Shown in pieces: positions 13,695-20,026 of a DNA stretch of 20,026 nucleotides (position 1 is its first letter; each line of letters starts with the position of its first letter). Origin of the DNA: SIG299 sp964544055 (GTDB taxonomy: Bacteria; Bacillota; Clostridia; Lachnospirales; Lachnospiraceae). A program made the position numbers and the translations under genes. Where the stretch lies: contig CAZJAA010000043.1 in assembly GCA_964544055.1 (NCBI GenBank), positions 1 to 20,026 on the forward strand, in the 5' to 3' direction. The notes beneath the pieces are model-generated. The model saw only the letters and a list, made by a program, of their open reading frames with translations, was not told the origin of the DNA and searched no databases.

Positions 13695-14987
13695 ATGGAA
13701 TTACAGAAATTTAAAAACAAAGTCTGGCTTGCTACGCCAACCATGCACGGAGAAGAACTGAATTATATGAAAGAAGCCTACGAAACCAACTGGATGTCTA
13801 CGGTTGGTGAAAATATCAATGAAGTGGAACGGATTGCTGCACAAAAGGCAGATATGAAGCATGCGGTTGCGTTATCTTCTTGTACGGCAGCCTTACATCT
13901 TTGTGTAAAATTGGCAGGAGAAAGGCTGTATGGAAAGCCGGATATCAGCCATGGAGTACTGGAAGGTAAGCGGGTGTTCTGTTCGGACATGACGTTTGAT
14001 GCCACACTAAATCCGGTAGTGTATGAGGGCGGAATCCCGATATTTATTGATACAGAAGAGGAATCCTGGAATATGGATCCGATGGCTTTAGAAAATGCAT
14101 TTGAAATGTATCCGGAGGTAAGGCTGGTAGTTTGTGCGGAACTGTATGGTTTTCCGGGACGAATCGATTTAATCAAAGAAATCTGTGAGAAGCATGGGGC
14201 TCTGCTCATTGAAGATGCAGCGGAAGCCATGGGAGCGACACTGCATGGAAAACAGTGCGGTTCCTTTGGAGATTATTCTGCGGTCAGCTATAACGGAAAT
14301 AAAATCATTACCGGTTCTGCCGGAGGATGTTTACTGACAAATGATATAGAAGTGGCAAATAAAGCCCGTAAGTGGTCTACCCAGGCAAGGGAAAATGCAC
14401 CATGGTATCAGCATGAAGAAGTCGGTTACAACTACCGTATGAGCAACGTGATTGCGGGTGTAATCCGTGGGCAGTACCCACATCTGGAAGAACATATTGC
14501 ACAGAAAAAGGCTGTTTATGAACGCTATAAAGAAGGATTTAAAGATTTGCCTGTGACAATGAATCCGATTATGGAGGACAGTGAGCCAAACTACTGGCTG
14601 TCGGCAATGGTAATCGATAAAGAAGCTATGTGTAAGCAGGTAAGGGATGATTCCACTGCCTTATACATAAAGGAAGCAGGAAAAACCTGCCCAACAGAAA
14701 TTTTGGAAACACTGGTTGGTTGCAATGCAGAAGGCAGACCAATCTGGAAACCAATGCATATGCAGCCGATGTACCGTAATCATGCTTTTATTACAAGGGA
14801 TGGTAATGGAAGGGCAAAAACCAATGCTTATATTTCTGGTGGAAGTGTTGGCAGTGATGGAAAACCGTTGGATATTGGTGCGGATATTTTTGAACGCGGC
14901 TTATGTCTGCCAAGTGATAATAAGATGACAGAAGAAGAACAAGAAATGGTAATTGAGATTGTAAGAAGTTGTTTTACGTCAGTTTAA
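13695..14987 (+). CDS. DegT/DnrJ/EryC1-family sugar aminotransferase (PglE-like)
   Basis: This PLP enzyme should transaminate the 4-keto sugar made by the dehydratase, giving a UDP-4-amino-4,6-dideoxy sugar. From the chosen start it has 430 residues, somewhat longer than typical PglE. NWMSTVGENINEVE (32-45) is the N-terminal substrate loop and SSCTAALHL (61-69) lies near the cofactor phosphate. Asp174 in LIEDAAEAMG contacts the PLP ring nitrogen. Lys203 in SYNGNKIITGSAGG is the Schiff-base lysine. ATG 13695 has AAAGG 7 nt upstream and fits the family start. ATG 13662, with GAGAGG upstream, would add 11 residues and cannot be excluded. The 100-bp gap before it shows no convincing promoter. Confidence 0.9.
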   Translation: MELQKFKNKVWLATPTMHGEELNYMKEAYETNWMSTVGENINEVERIAAQKADMKHAVALSSCTAALHLCVKLAGERLYGKPDISHGVLEGKRVFCSDMTFDATLNPVVYEGGIPIFIDTEEESWNMDPMALENAFEMYPEVRLVVCAELYGFPGRIDLIKEICEKHGALLIEDAAEAMGATLHGKQCGSFGDYSAVSYNGNKIITGSAGGCLLTNDIEVANKARKWSTQARENAPWYQHEEVGYNYRMSNVIAGVIRGQYPHLEEHIAQKKAVYERYKEGFKDLPVTMNPIMEDSEPNYWLSAMVIDKEAMCKQVRDDSTALYIKEAGKTCPTEILETLVGCNAEGRPIWKPMHMQPMYRNHAFITRDGNGRAKTNAYISGGSVGSDGKPLDIGADIFERGLCLPSDNKMTEEEQEMVIEIVRSCFTSV

Positions 14988-15061
14988 ATGGCGTGGACGG
15001 CAGTAGGCACGTCAGAAAGAGATATTGGTTATTCGCTGAATGGCTATGAGTTCGGTAAGTT

Positions 15062-15090
15062 TTGAATGCTCCAATAAACACAATTATAAA
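15062..15090 (+). promoter_or_regulatory. Possible internal promoter before the sugar transferase gene
   Basis: TTGAAT (15062-15067) and TATAAA (15085-15090) are separated by 17 bp, within a 121-bp intergenic stretch (14988-15108) that has no other feature. The predicted start near 15097 leaves only about 12 nt before ATG 15109, just enough for the ribosome binding site, so it is uncertain. Confidence 0.3.
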
Positions 15091-15108
15091 AAGAGGTCAG
15101 AGGAAAGT

Positions 15109-15819
15109 ATGCAGATTAACGGAAAGTACGCAAATTTTTTTAAAAGGTTAATAGATTTTACCTTGTCCTTGGTCGCACTTATTGTAATTTTTCCCCTTTT
15201 ACTAGTGTTGGCAGTGATTGGTGCGGTTGCAATGCGTGGAAATCCTTTTTTTATGCAGCCAAGACCGGGGAAGAAAGACAGAACAGGAAAAGAACAGATT
15301 TTTTCTTTGGTAAAGTTTCGCACGATGAGCAACAAAAAGGATAAGGATGGTAACCTGCTTCCGGATGAACTTCGTCTGAATTCTTATGGCAGATTTCTTC
15401 GAAGTACAAGTCTGGATGAACTGCCGGAGCTTTGGAACATTTTAAAAGGTGACATGAGCATTGTCGGTCCAAGACCGCAGCTTGTCAGGGACATGGTATT
15501 TATGACGGAAGAACAGAGAAAACGCCATGATGTCCGTCCTGGACTGACCGGTCTTGCACAGGTAAACGGAAGAAATAATATCACATGGGAGCAGAAGTTT
15601 GCGTATGATTTGGAATACATAAATAACGGCATTACGTTTCAGGGCGATGCAAAGATTATTCTGCAAACCGTTGGCAAGGTTTTGAAACGCAGTGATACTG
15701 TCCGTGAGGGTACTGTTTCGGATATGGATTTTGGAGACTGGCTGATGCTGGAGGGGAAAGTTAGCTCAGCAACTTATGATGCAAAGCAGAGAGAAGCTAA
15801 AAAAATGTTGAGGTGTTAA
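15109..15819 (+). CDS. Initiating phosphoglycosyl transferase (PglC/WecA-like bacterial sugar transferase)
   Basis: This monotopic membrane enzyme transfers sugar-1-phosphate from a UDP-sugar to undecaprenyl phosphate, starting the glycan unit. The 236-residue protein has one N-terminal hydrophobic segment (about 15-42). FSLVKFRTM (65-73) follows, then SLDELPELWN (101-110) with the catalytic Asp103-Glu104 pair. MSIVGPRPQL (116-125) and RPGLTGLAQVNGRN (143-156) complete the signature of the small PglC class. A 30-residue charged tail extends beyond the core. ATG 15109 is chosen because AGAGGA (15099-15104) is directly upstream and homologues begin near here. The frame is open from 15040 but the extra 23 residues are hydrophilic and lack a binding site. 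The acyltransferase gene begins 3 bp after its stop. Confidence 0.92.
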   Translation: MQINGKYANFFKRLIDFTLSLVALIVIFPLLLVLAVIGAVAMRGNPFFMQPRPGKKDRTGKEQIFSLVKFRTMSNKKDKDGNLLPDELRLNSYGRFLRSTSLDELPELWNILKGDMSIVGPRPQLVRDMVFMTEEQRKRHDVRPGLTGLAQVNGRNNITWEQKFAYDLEYINNGITFQGDAKIILQTVGKVLKRSDTVREGTVSDMDFGDWLMLEGKVSSATYDAKQREAKKMLRC

Positions 15820-15822
15820 TCA

Positions 15823-16668
15823 ATGGAAATAGATGGATGGAAATATTATAATCATGCGGCAGTACCAATATCTGCTCCGCATGAAGTACCAAATATGGAG
15901 CCAATTAATGATGGATATATTTGGAAAATCGGGGGAGCTCCGTTATTGGCAAGGTGGACTGCGGAATTTGATTGTGGTTATGAAACAAACTGGTGGTATG
16001 TGATTAAAGATACACCGTTTGATGTAAATGTGTTGAAAGCAAAACGCAGGTATGAAATCAATAAGGGAAAAAAGAATTTTGATGTTCGCGAAATTAATCC
16101 GCAGGAATATTTAAAGGAACTATATGAAATTTTTTTAATTGCCTATGAATCTTGGCCAAAAAAATATCGTCCAAAGTTTACTTATGATGATATGAAGAAA
16201 GTAATTACGAACATTATTTCAAATCCTAAAATGGTTTGCTATGGTGGATTTTACAAAGAAACAGGGGAATTATGTGGTTTTTCGCAGTTATGTATACATG
16301 ATACATATGCAGAGTTTAATGTGCAAAGGGTGAAACCAATTTATGAAAAATTTCAGATAAATGCAGCACTGGTGAGCGGAATGCTAGAGAATATGTATAA
16401 AAAATTAGAACAACCGAATTTTTATATTGTAGATGGTGCAAGAAGCATTAACCATGAAACAAACTTTCAGGATTATTTGGAAAAGTACTTTGGGTTTAGA
16501 AAAGCTTATTGTAAGTTACATATACAGTATAATTCGAAGATTAAATGGTTGATTGTATTATTATTTCCTTTCCGAAAATTGTTAGGAAAATTGGATTCGA
16601 TTGGTGTGGTTCATCAAATTAATAGCGTTATGAAAATGGAAGAAATTTGTAGAAATGATAGAAAATGA
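15823..16668 (+). CDS. GNAT/FemAB-like acyltransferase, probable glycan modification
   Basis: The 281-residue protein looks like a GNAT-fold acyltransferase. Its central part has a charged helix (VLKAKRRYEINKGKKNF, about 70-86), then strands CYGGFYKETGELCGF (about 139-153) that resemble GNAT strands 2-4. A conserved-looking DGARSINHETNFQDYLEKYFGFRK segment falls near 204-227. FemAB-type aminoacyl transferases share this pattern. It has no hexapeptide repeats, so it is not the left-handed beta-helix acetyltransferase (PglD) usually found with PglF, PglE and PglC. GAGGTG (15808-15813) lies inside the end of the previous gene, 9 nt before ATG 15823. It may acylate the 4-amino sugar in place of PglD or modify the finished glycan. 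No assignment of donor is possible. Confidence 0.6.
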   Translation: MEIDGWKYYNHAAVPISAPHEVPNMEPINDGYIWKIGGAPLLARWTAEFDCGYETNWWYVIKDTPFDVNVLKAKRRYEINKGKKNFDVREINPQEYLKELYEIFLIAYESWPKKYRPKFTYDDMKKVITNIISNPKMVCYGGFYKETGELCGFSQLCIHDTYAEFNVQRVKPIYEKFQINAALVSGMLENMYKKLEQPNFYIVDGARSINHETNFQDYLEKYFGFRKAYCKLHIQYNSKIKWLIVLLFPFRKLLGKLDSIGVVHQINSVMKMEEICRNDRK

Positions 16669-16687
16669 TAGTGTGAGGAATCTTGTG

Positions 16688-17449
16688 ATGAATGAGCTTG
16701 TATCGATTATAATGCCATCCTATAATACGGGGCAATTTATTGAAAACACAATAAAATCGGTTTTGGCACAAACATATACAAATTGGGAGCTTATTCTTGT
16801 AGATGACTGTTCCACAGATAGTACAGACGAAGTAGTGTCTGCGTTTTTGAGTGATGCAAGAATTCATTACATAAAAAATGAAAGAAACAGTGGTGCAGCA
16901 GTTTCAAGAAACCGGGCTTTAAGAGAAGCAAAAGGTAAATGGATTGCTTTTTTGGACAGTGATGATTTATGGATGCCGGAGAAATTGAAAAAGCAGATTT
17001 TGTTTATGGGGAAAAATGGATACCACTTTTCATATACAAATTATATTGAAATAGATGAGGATTCAATTCCAAATGGGAAACAAGTGACTGGTCCTAGGCA
17101 GATTACAAAGCAAGGAATGTACAACTATTGCTGGCCGGGCTGTTTAACCGTTATGTATGATGCAGATGTGGTAGGTTTAATCCAGATAGAAGATATAAAA
17201 AAGAATAATGATTATGCCATGTGGTTAAAGGTGTGTAAGAAAGCGGATTGTTATTTGCTTGATGAAACTCTTGCAAGCTACAGAAAAAGAAGTGGTTCGA
17301 TCAGTAATCATGGGTATATGAAATTGGTGGAATGGCATTATAAGCTATATCGAGAAGCGGAAAAGAAAAAAATGTTGTTTGCAATGTGCTTAACCGCTCG
17401 AAATATTTTTTGGGGTATGTGGAAAAAGATTCGATATGTAAAGGAATAA
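16688..17449 (+). CDS. Family 2 glycosyltransferase
   Basis: The 253-residue cytoplasmic GT-A enzyme should add a sugar from a nucleotide donor to the lipid-linked chain. VSIIMPSYNTGQFI (5-18) is the family start. LVDDCSTDST (37-46) binds the nucleotide, and FLDSDDLW (88-95) contains the metal-binding D-x-D. NNDYAMWLK (about 174-182) is in the place of the catalytic base motif. There are no transmembrane segments. The start at ATG 16688 is preferred because GAGGAA (16675-16680) is 7 nt upstream. The in-frame ATG 16655 would overlap the previous gene by 14 bp and has no binding site. The next gene follows closely. Donor and linkage cannot be read from sequence. Confidence 0.9.
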   Translation: MNELVSIIMPSYNTGQFIENTIKSVLAQTYTNWELILVDDCSTDSTDEVVSAFLSDARIHYIKNERNSGAAVSRNRALREAKGKWIAFLDSDDLWMPEKLKKQILFMGKNGYHFSYTNYIEIDEDSIPNGKQVTGPRQITKQGMYNYCWPGCLTVMYDADVVGLIQIEDIKKNNDYAMWLKVCKKADCYLLDETLASYRKRSGSISNHGYMKLVEWHYKLYREAEKKKMLFAMCLTARNIFWGMWKKIRYVKE

Positions 17450-17504
17450 GGTGCTTATAATTGGCAGTTATTACTTGTTTAGAATTATGGGGGGAAAATC
17501 TAAT

Positions 17505-18653
17505 ATGAAGATATTTTGGGCAACAAGATTAAGAGGTTTTTTACGTCATGTTTCAAAAAGTGTGACAACAGTTGAATTTTCTGAAAATAATAACTATTAC
17601 GAAACAAATACTTTTTTGCATAAATTAAAATCAAAATGTATACGCTTCTGTTTTTTTGACCTATTAGGTTTTTTTCAAGTAGTAAAAGCTGAAAATAAAG
17701 TTTGTGATATATATGGGTCATTTAATCGTTTTTTAGCAGCAGATAAGCCATACTTTATATATTTGGAAAATCCAACTGCTCTCTATCATTACAGTTTAGA
17801 TAGAATTAAGTATAAGTTGGGTAAACAAAGATTTGTGACTTGCATGGAAAATAAAAATTTACAATACATTATATGCATGAGCAATGCCTGTGCCTCAACA
17901 TTTGAGAAAATAAATATGCCGGTTCCAAAACATGTAAAATTGGTAACTGTATATCCGTTAGTTCCAACGAACAAGTGGGTGAGTGAAAATCAGATTCATC
18001 AAAAAAGTCAAAATGAAACACTAGAGTGCTTATTTTGTGTTCAAGGAATTCGCTTTGTCTCAAAAGGTGGGATTGAAACAATGCGAGCTGTTAATCAGCT
18101 GTATTGTAACGGTGTTAAGGTTCATCTGACCATAATTACAAAAATTTCAGATGTTGATGAGTCAATTTTAAAAGAGATAAAAAGTTATTCTTTTATCACA
18201 TTATATGACTTTACCTTTACTTATTCCGAATTAGAACAAATATATGCTAACACTAATATTTTGATACAAGCTACATCCGACGAATCTTTTGGATTAACGA
18301 TTTTGGAAGCGATGAAAGGTGGATGTGCTTTGATTGGTTCTAAAATGTATGCTATTCCAGAAATGATACACGATGGGTTTAATGGTTATTTGGTAGAACC
18401 GAATTATCGTTTTTTTGATGAAAATAATATTCCAAATCCTAATGTGTGGAAGCATAGAAAAAAAACGATTTATTCTGGTGACATTAGTGAAGTGTTGATT
18501 AAGTCTGTTGCTGAAAAACTTTATATGTTAAATGATAGAAAGAAATTAGAGACATTTTGCCTTAATTCTTACAAGATGAGTATGAGTGAGGAATTTAGTG
18601 AGGAAAGAATCATTGAAAAATGGAATGCTATTTTTCAAGTTTTTTCAAAGTGA
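17505..18653 (+). CDS. Family 4 (GT-B) glycosyltransferase
   Basis: The 382-residue GT-B protein has the C-terminal donor-binding signature SDESFGLTILEAMKGG (257-272 from the chosen start) with the E-x7-E pair. It is followed by MYAIPEMIHDGFNGYLVEP, typical of GT4 retaining transferases. The N-terminal half is divergent. ATG 17505 is chosen: GGGGGG (17489-17494) lies 10 nt upstream and MKIFWATRLRG is a plausible family start. The longer frame from GTG 17451 begins 2 bp after the previous stop but lacks a better site. The gene is clearly richer in A and T than the dehydratase and aminotransferase genes, suggesting later acquisition within the locus. A strong terminator follows 58 bp downstream. 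Confidence 0.85.
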   Translation: MKIFWATRLRGFLRHVSKSVTTVEFSENNNYYETNTFLHKLKSKCIRFCFFDLLGFFQVVKAENKVCDIYGSFNRFLAADKPYFIYLENPTALYHYSLDRIKYKLGKQRFVTCMENKNLQYIICMSNACASTFEKINMPVPKHVKLVTVYPLVPTNKWVSENQIHQKSQNETLECLFCVQGIRFVSKGGIETMRAVNQLYCNGVKVHLTIITKISDVDESILKEIKSYSFITLYDFTFTYSELEQIYANTNILIQATSDESFGLTILEAMKGGCALIGSKMYAIPEMIHDGFNGYLVEPNYRFFDENNIPNPNVWKHRKKTIYSGDISEVLIKSVAEKLYMLNDRKKLETFCLNSYKMSMSEEFSEERIIEKWNAIFQVFSK

Positions 18654-18711
18654 AAAGTTGATTTAAAAATTATAAATAATTAAAGTCATTGTTTAAAAAT
18701 GTCCAGGCAGC

Positions 18712-18745
18712 AAAAAAACGTTAGAAGAGCAGATAACGTTTTTTT
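18712..18745 (+). terminator. Strong intrinsic terminator at the end of the glycan operon
   Basis: AAAAAAACGTTA (18712-18723) and TAACGTTTTTTT (18734-18745) are perfect 12-bp arms around the loop GAAGAGCAGA. The right arm ends in seven T on the plus strand, and the A-run of the left arm gives seven U on the minus strand, so it could work in both directions. The remaining intergenic sequence (18654-18846) is AT-rich; several -10-like boxes occur there but none has a good -35. Confidence 0.88.
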
Positions 18746-18846
18746 ATGGCATACAATAACATCAATCTTATGAGAATATAAAATATTAGTTAAAATAATT
18801 TCTTGAAAGTTATTAGTAGAATTACTGAGTGATGGAGGTTCAGGAC

Positions 18847-19932
18847 GTGAAAAAGATTTTGGTATTAGTTCAAAATTATCCAAATAATGATGGTGGTGTG
18901 GCATTGATGTATGTACATGTTAGAAATAAATATTATATTCAACATGATATAGATGTAACAGTTCTTAATTTTTCGGCAACTAATGATTATATAATAGATA
19001 ATATAAAAGTTGTTACAGAAGATACTTATAAAAAAGAAGATAAAAAGTATGATATAGCAGTTTCCCATGCTGCGAACATAAAAAATCATTATCGCTTTTT
19101 AAAAAAGTATGCATCTAGATTTGATAAAATGATTTTTTTCTTTCACGGTCATGAAGTGTTGATGGAAAATGAGGTGTATCCGCAACCTTATGATTATATG
19201 AGAAAAAACAATTGTTTTAGATATATGCTACAAAATTGTTATGATAGATGGAAATTGTTATTGTGGCATAAATATTATAAACAGATGGCATATAAATCCG
19301 ATTTTATTTTTGTCAGTAACTGGATTTATAATGAATTTAAAAAAAATGTTAAACTTACTAGTGATGATTTAGGAAATCATGTTTATGTTATTAATAACAG
19401 TGTTGGGAAAGTATTTGAAGATAATTCCTATAAATATTTAGGTGAGAAAAAATATGATTTTATTACAATTCGAAGTTATATGGATGATGCTAAATTTTGC
19501 ATGGATCTTATTAATGAATTGGCAATAAAATATCCTGAATATACCTTTTTGATTATTGGTCGAGGAAAATTTTATAAAATATACACAATACCTTCAAATG
19601 TTATATGGGTTGATAAAGTTTTGAAACATGATGAAATCATAGAATATATAGATCAAAGTTGTTGTGGACTTATGTTAACGAGAGAGGACACACAAGGGGT
19701 TATGACTTGTGAATTGTCAGAATATGGGATTCCGGTAATTACTTCCGATATTGATGTGTGCGAAGAAATATGTGGGGATCTAAATAATGTAAGTAGGATT
19801 CCAAATCAAATTGAAAAGGTTGATTTAAAGAAAACATATGAAGAATTGTTAAAAAAAGTACCTTTTAAAAAACAAGGAAAATTTAGCTATAACAATACAG
19901 TAAAAAAAGAGGAGCAGATAATAAAATGTTAG
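18847..19932 (+). CDS. GT-B glycosyltransferase, AT-rich
   Basis: The 361-residue protein has a family-4-like GT-B plan. The first strand is KKILVLVQNYPNNDGG (2-17), FFFHGHEV (97-104) falls at an acceptor loop, and FVSNW (155-159) is in the linker. LIIGRGKFY (235-243) follows, and TREDTQGVMTCELSEYGIPVITSD (about 278-301) corresponds to the donor-binding E-x7-E region in altered form. GTG 18847 is chosen because GGAGG (18834-18838) is 8 nt upstream. The longer frame from GTG 18829 would contain that binding site inside the gene. It lies after a strong terminator, so it needs its own promoter or read-through. Codon use is extremely AT-rich compared with the first half of the window, consistent with horizontal acquisition. 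Donor and acceptor are unknown. Confidence 0.8.
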   Translation: MKKILVLVQNYPNNDGGVALMYVHVRNKYYIQHDIDVTVLNFSATNDYIIDNIKVVTEDTYKKEDKKYDIAVSHAANIKNHYRFLKKYASRFDKMIFFFHGHEVLMENEVYPQPYDYMRKNNCFRYMLQNCYDRWKLLLWHKYYKQMAYKSDFIFVSNWIYNEFKKNVKLTSDDLGNHVYVINNSVGKVFEDNSYKYLGEKKYDFITIRSYMDDAKFCMDLINELAIKYPEYTFLIIGRGKFYKIYTIPSNVIWVDKVLKHDEIIEYIDQSCCGLMLTREDTQGVMTCELSEYGIPVITSDIDVCEEICGDLNNVSRIPNQIEKVDLKKTYEELLKKVPFKKQGKFSYNNTVKKEEQIIKC

Positions 19933-20026
19933 ATGGAGAATGTTTGGAGGTTCAATGTGGACTTGTTATTGGTAAACGCTCCATAGTGCGTACCTTTTAA
20001 TTGCCCAGCCTTTCTGCGATAATAAA
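19933..20026 (+). other. Terminal stretch without a supported gene
   Basis: TTTGGAGG (19943-19950) looks like a ribosome binding site. The candidate starts after it run into stops within ten codons (ATG 19955 after six codons, GTG 19957 after nine). ATG 19926 overlaps the previous gene and gives only 24 codons. GC content rises again near the window end. It could be the edge of a broken or frameshifted gene, but the window ends before this can be decided. Confidence 0.4.

Noticed and set aside
13778..14230. 150-codon minus-strand open frame inside the aminotransferase gene
   Set aside because: It is fully contained in the antisense of a strongly supported PLP enzyme and is serine-rich, as expected of a shadow frame.
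1..20026. tRNA, rRNA or CRISPR array
   Set aside because: No tRNA-like cloverleaf, rRNA segment or regularly spaced repeat array was seen in reading the window; a dedicated scan was not possible here.

Overview
The window looks like chromosome of an anaerobic gut-type Firmicute, most likely a Lachnospiraceae member. This is inferred from strong GGAGG-type ribosome binding sites, moderate GC, a pyrK-pyrD-pyrE set, 7TM-GGDEF-EAL architecture, and proteins of Clostridia type. No species is claimed.

Layout. 1-60 is the tail of an upstream gene, followed by a YitT-family membrane protein and a small four-helix membrane protein (78-1094), closed by a bidirectional terminator. A convergent PfkB sugar kinase, probably KDG kinase (1191-2276, minus), has its own extended -10 promoter and an operator-like palindrome. 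From 2529 to 8265 a rightward, tightly packed run holds an EAL phosphodiesterase with a degenerate GGDEF, a two-TM protein of unknown function, the late pyrimidine genes pyrK, pyrD and pyrE, and a 52-residue membrane peptide. A GC-rich perfect hairpin (8322-8368) separates this run from the next module.

The most unusual part is 8384-10715. A leftward XRE repressor and a rightward pair of genes (a Cro-sized HTH protein and a full-length TnpB-like protein) diverge from a control region. That region carries three near-identical operators, TACTA-N5-TAGTA, centred 31 and 30 bp apart; the middle one exactly fills the 17-bp spacer of a TTGACA/TATCAT promoter. The TnpB-like protein keeps the fold landmarks but has lost all three RuvC acidic residues (Ala206, Pro304, Tyr394 by motif alignment), with no frameshift or stop. 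No TnpA and no transposon ends are visible. The 221-bp non-coding stretch after it contains hairpins and a diverged repeat. This resembles an exapted, nuclease-dead TnpB (TldR-like, RNA-guided DNA binding) module under phage-like repressor control. The RNA-guided role is inference.

From 10716 to 18653 there is a surface-polysaccharide or glycan operon: membrane PglF/CapD-type 4,6-dehydratase, a membrane-anchored unknown, a DegT-type aminotransferase, a PglC-type initiating phosphoglycosyl transferase, a GNAT/FemAB-like acyltransferase, a GT2 and a GT4 glycosyltransferase. Together they suggest synthesis of a UDP-4-amino-4,6-dideoxy-HexNAc sugar (bacillosamine-like), its transfer to undecaprenyl phosphate, and chain extension. 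A perfect 12-bp hairpin terminator (18712-18745) ends the operon. A further, very AT-rich glycosyltransferase (18847-19932) follows with its own transcription start implied. The last 94 bp hold no gene I can support.
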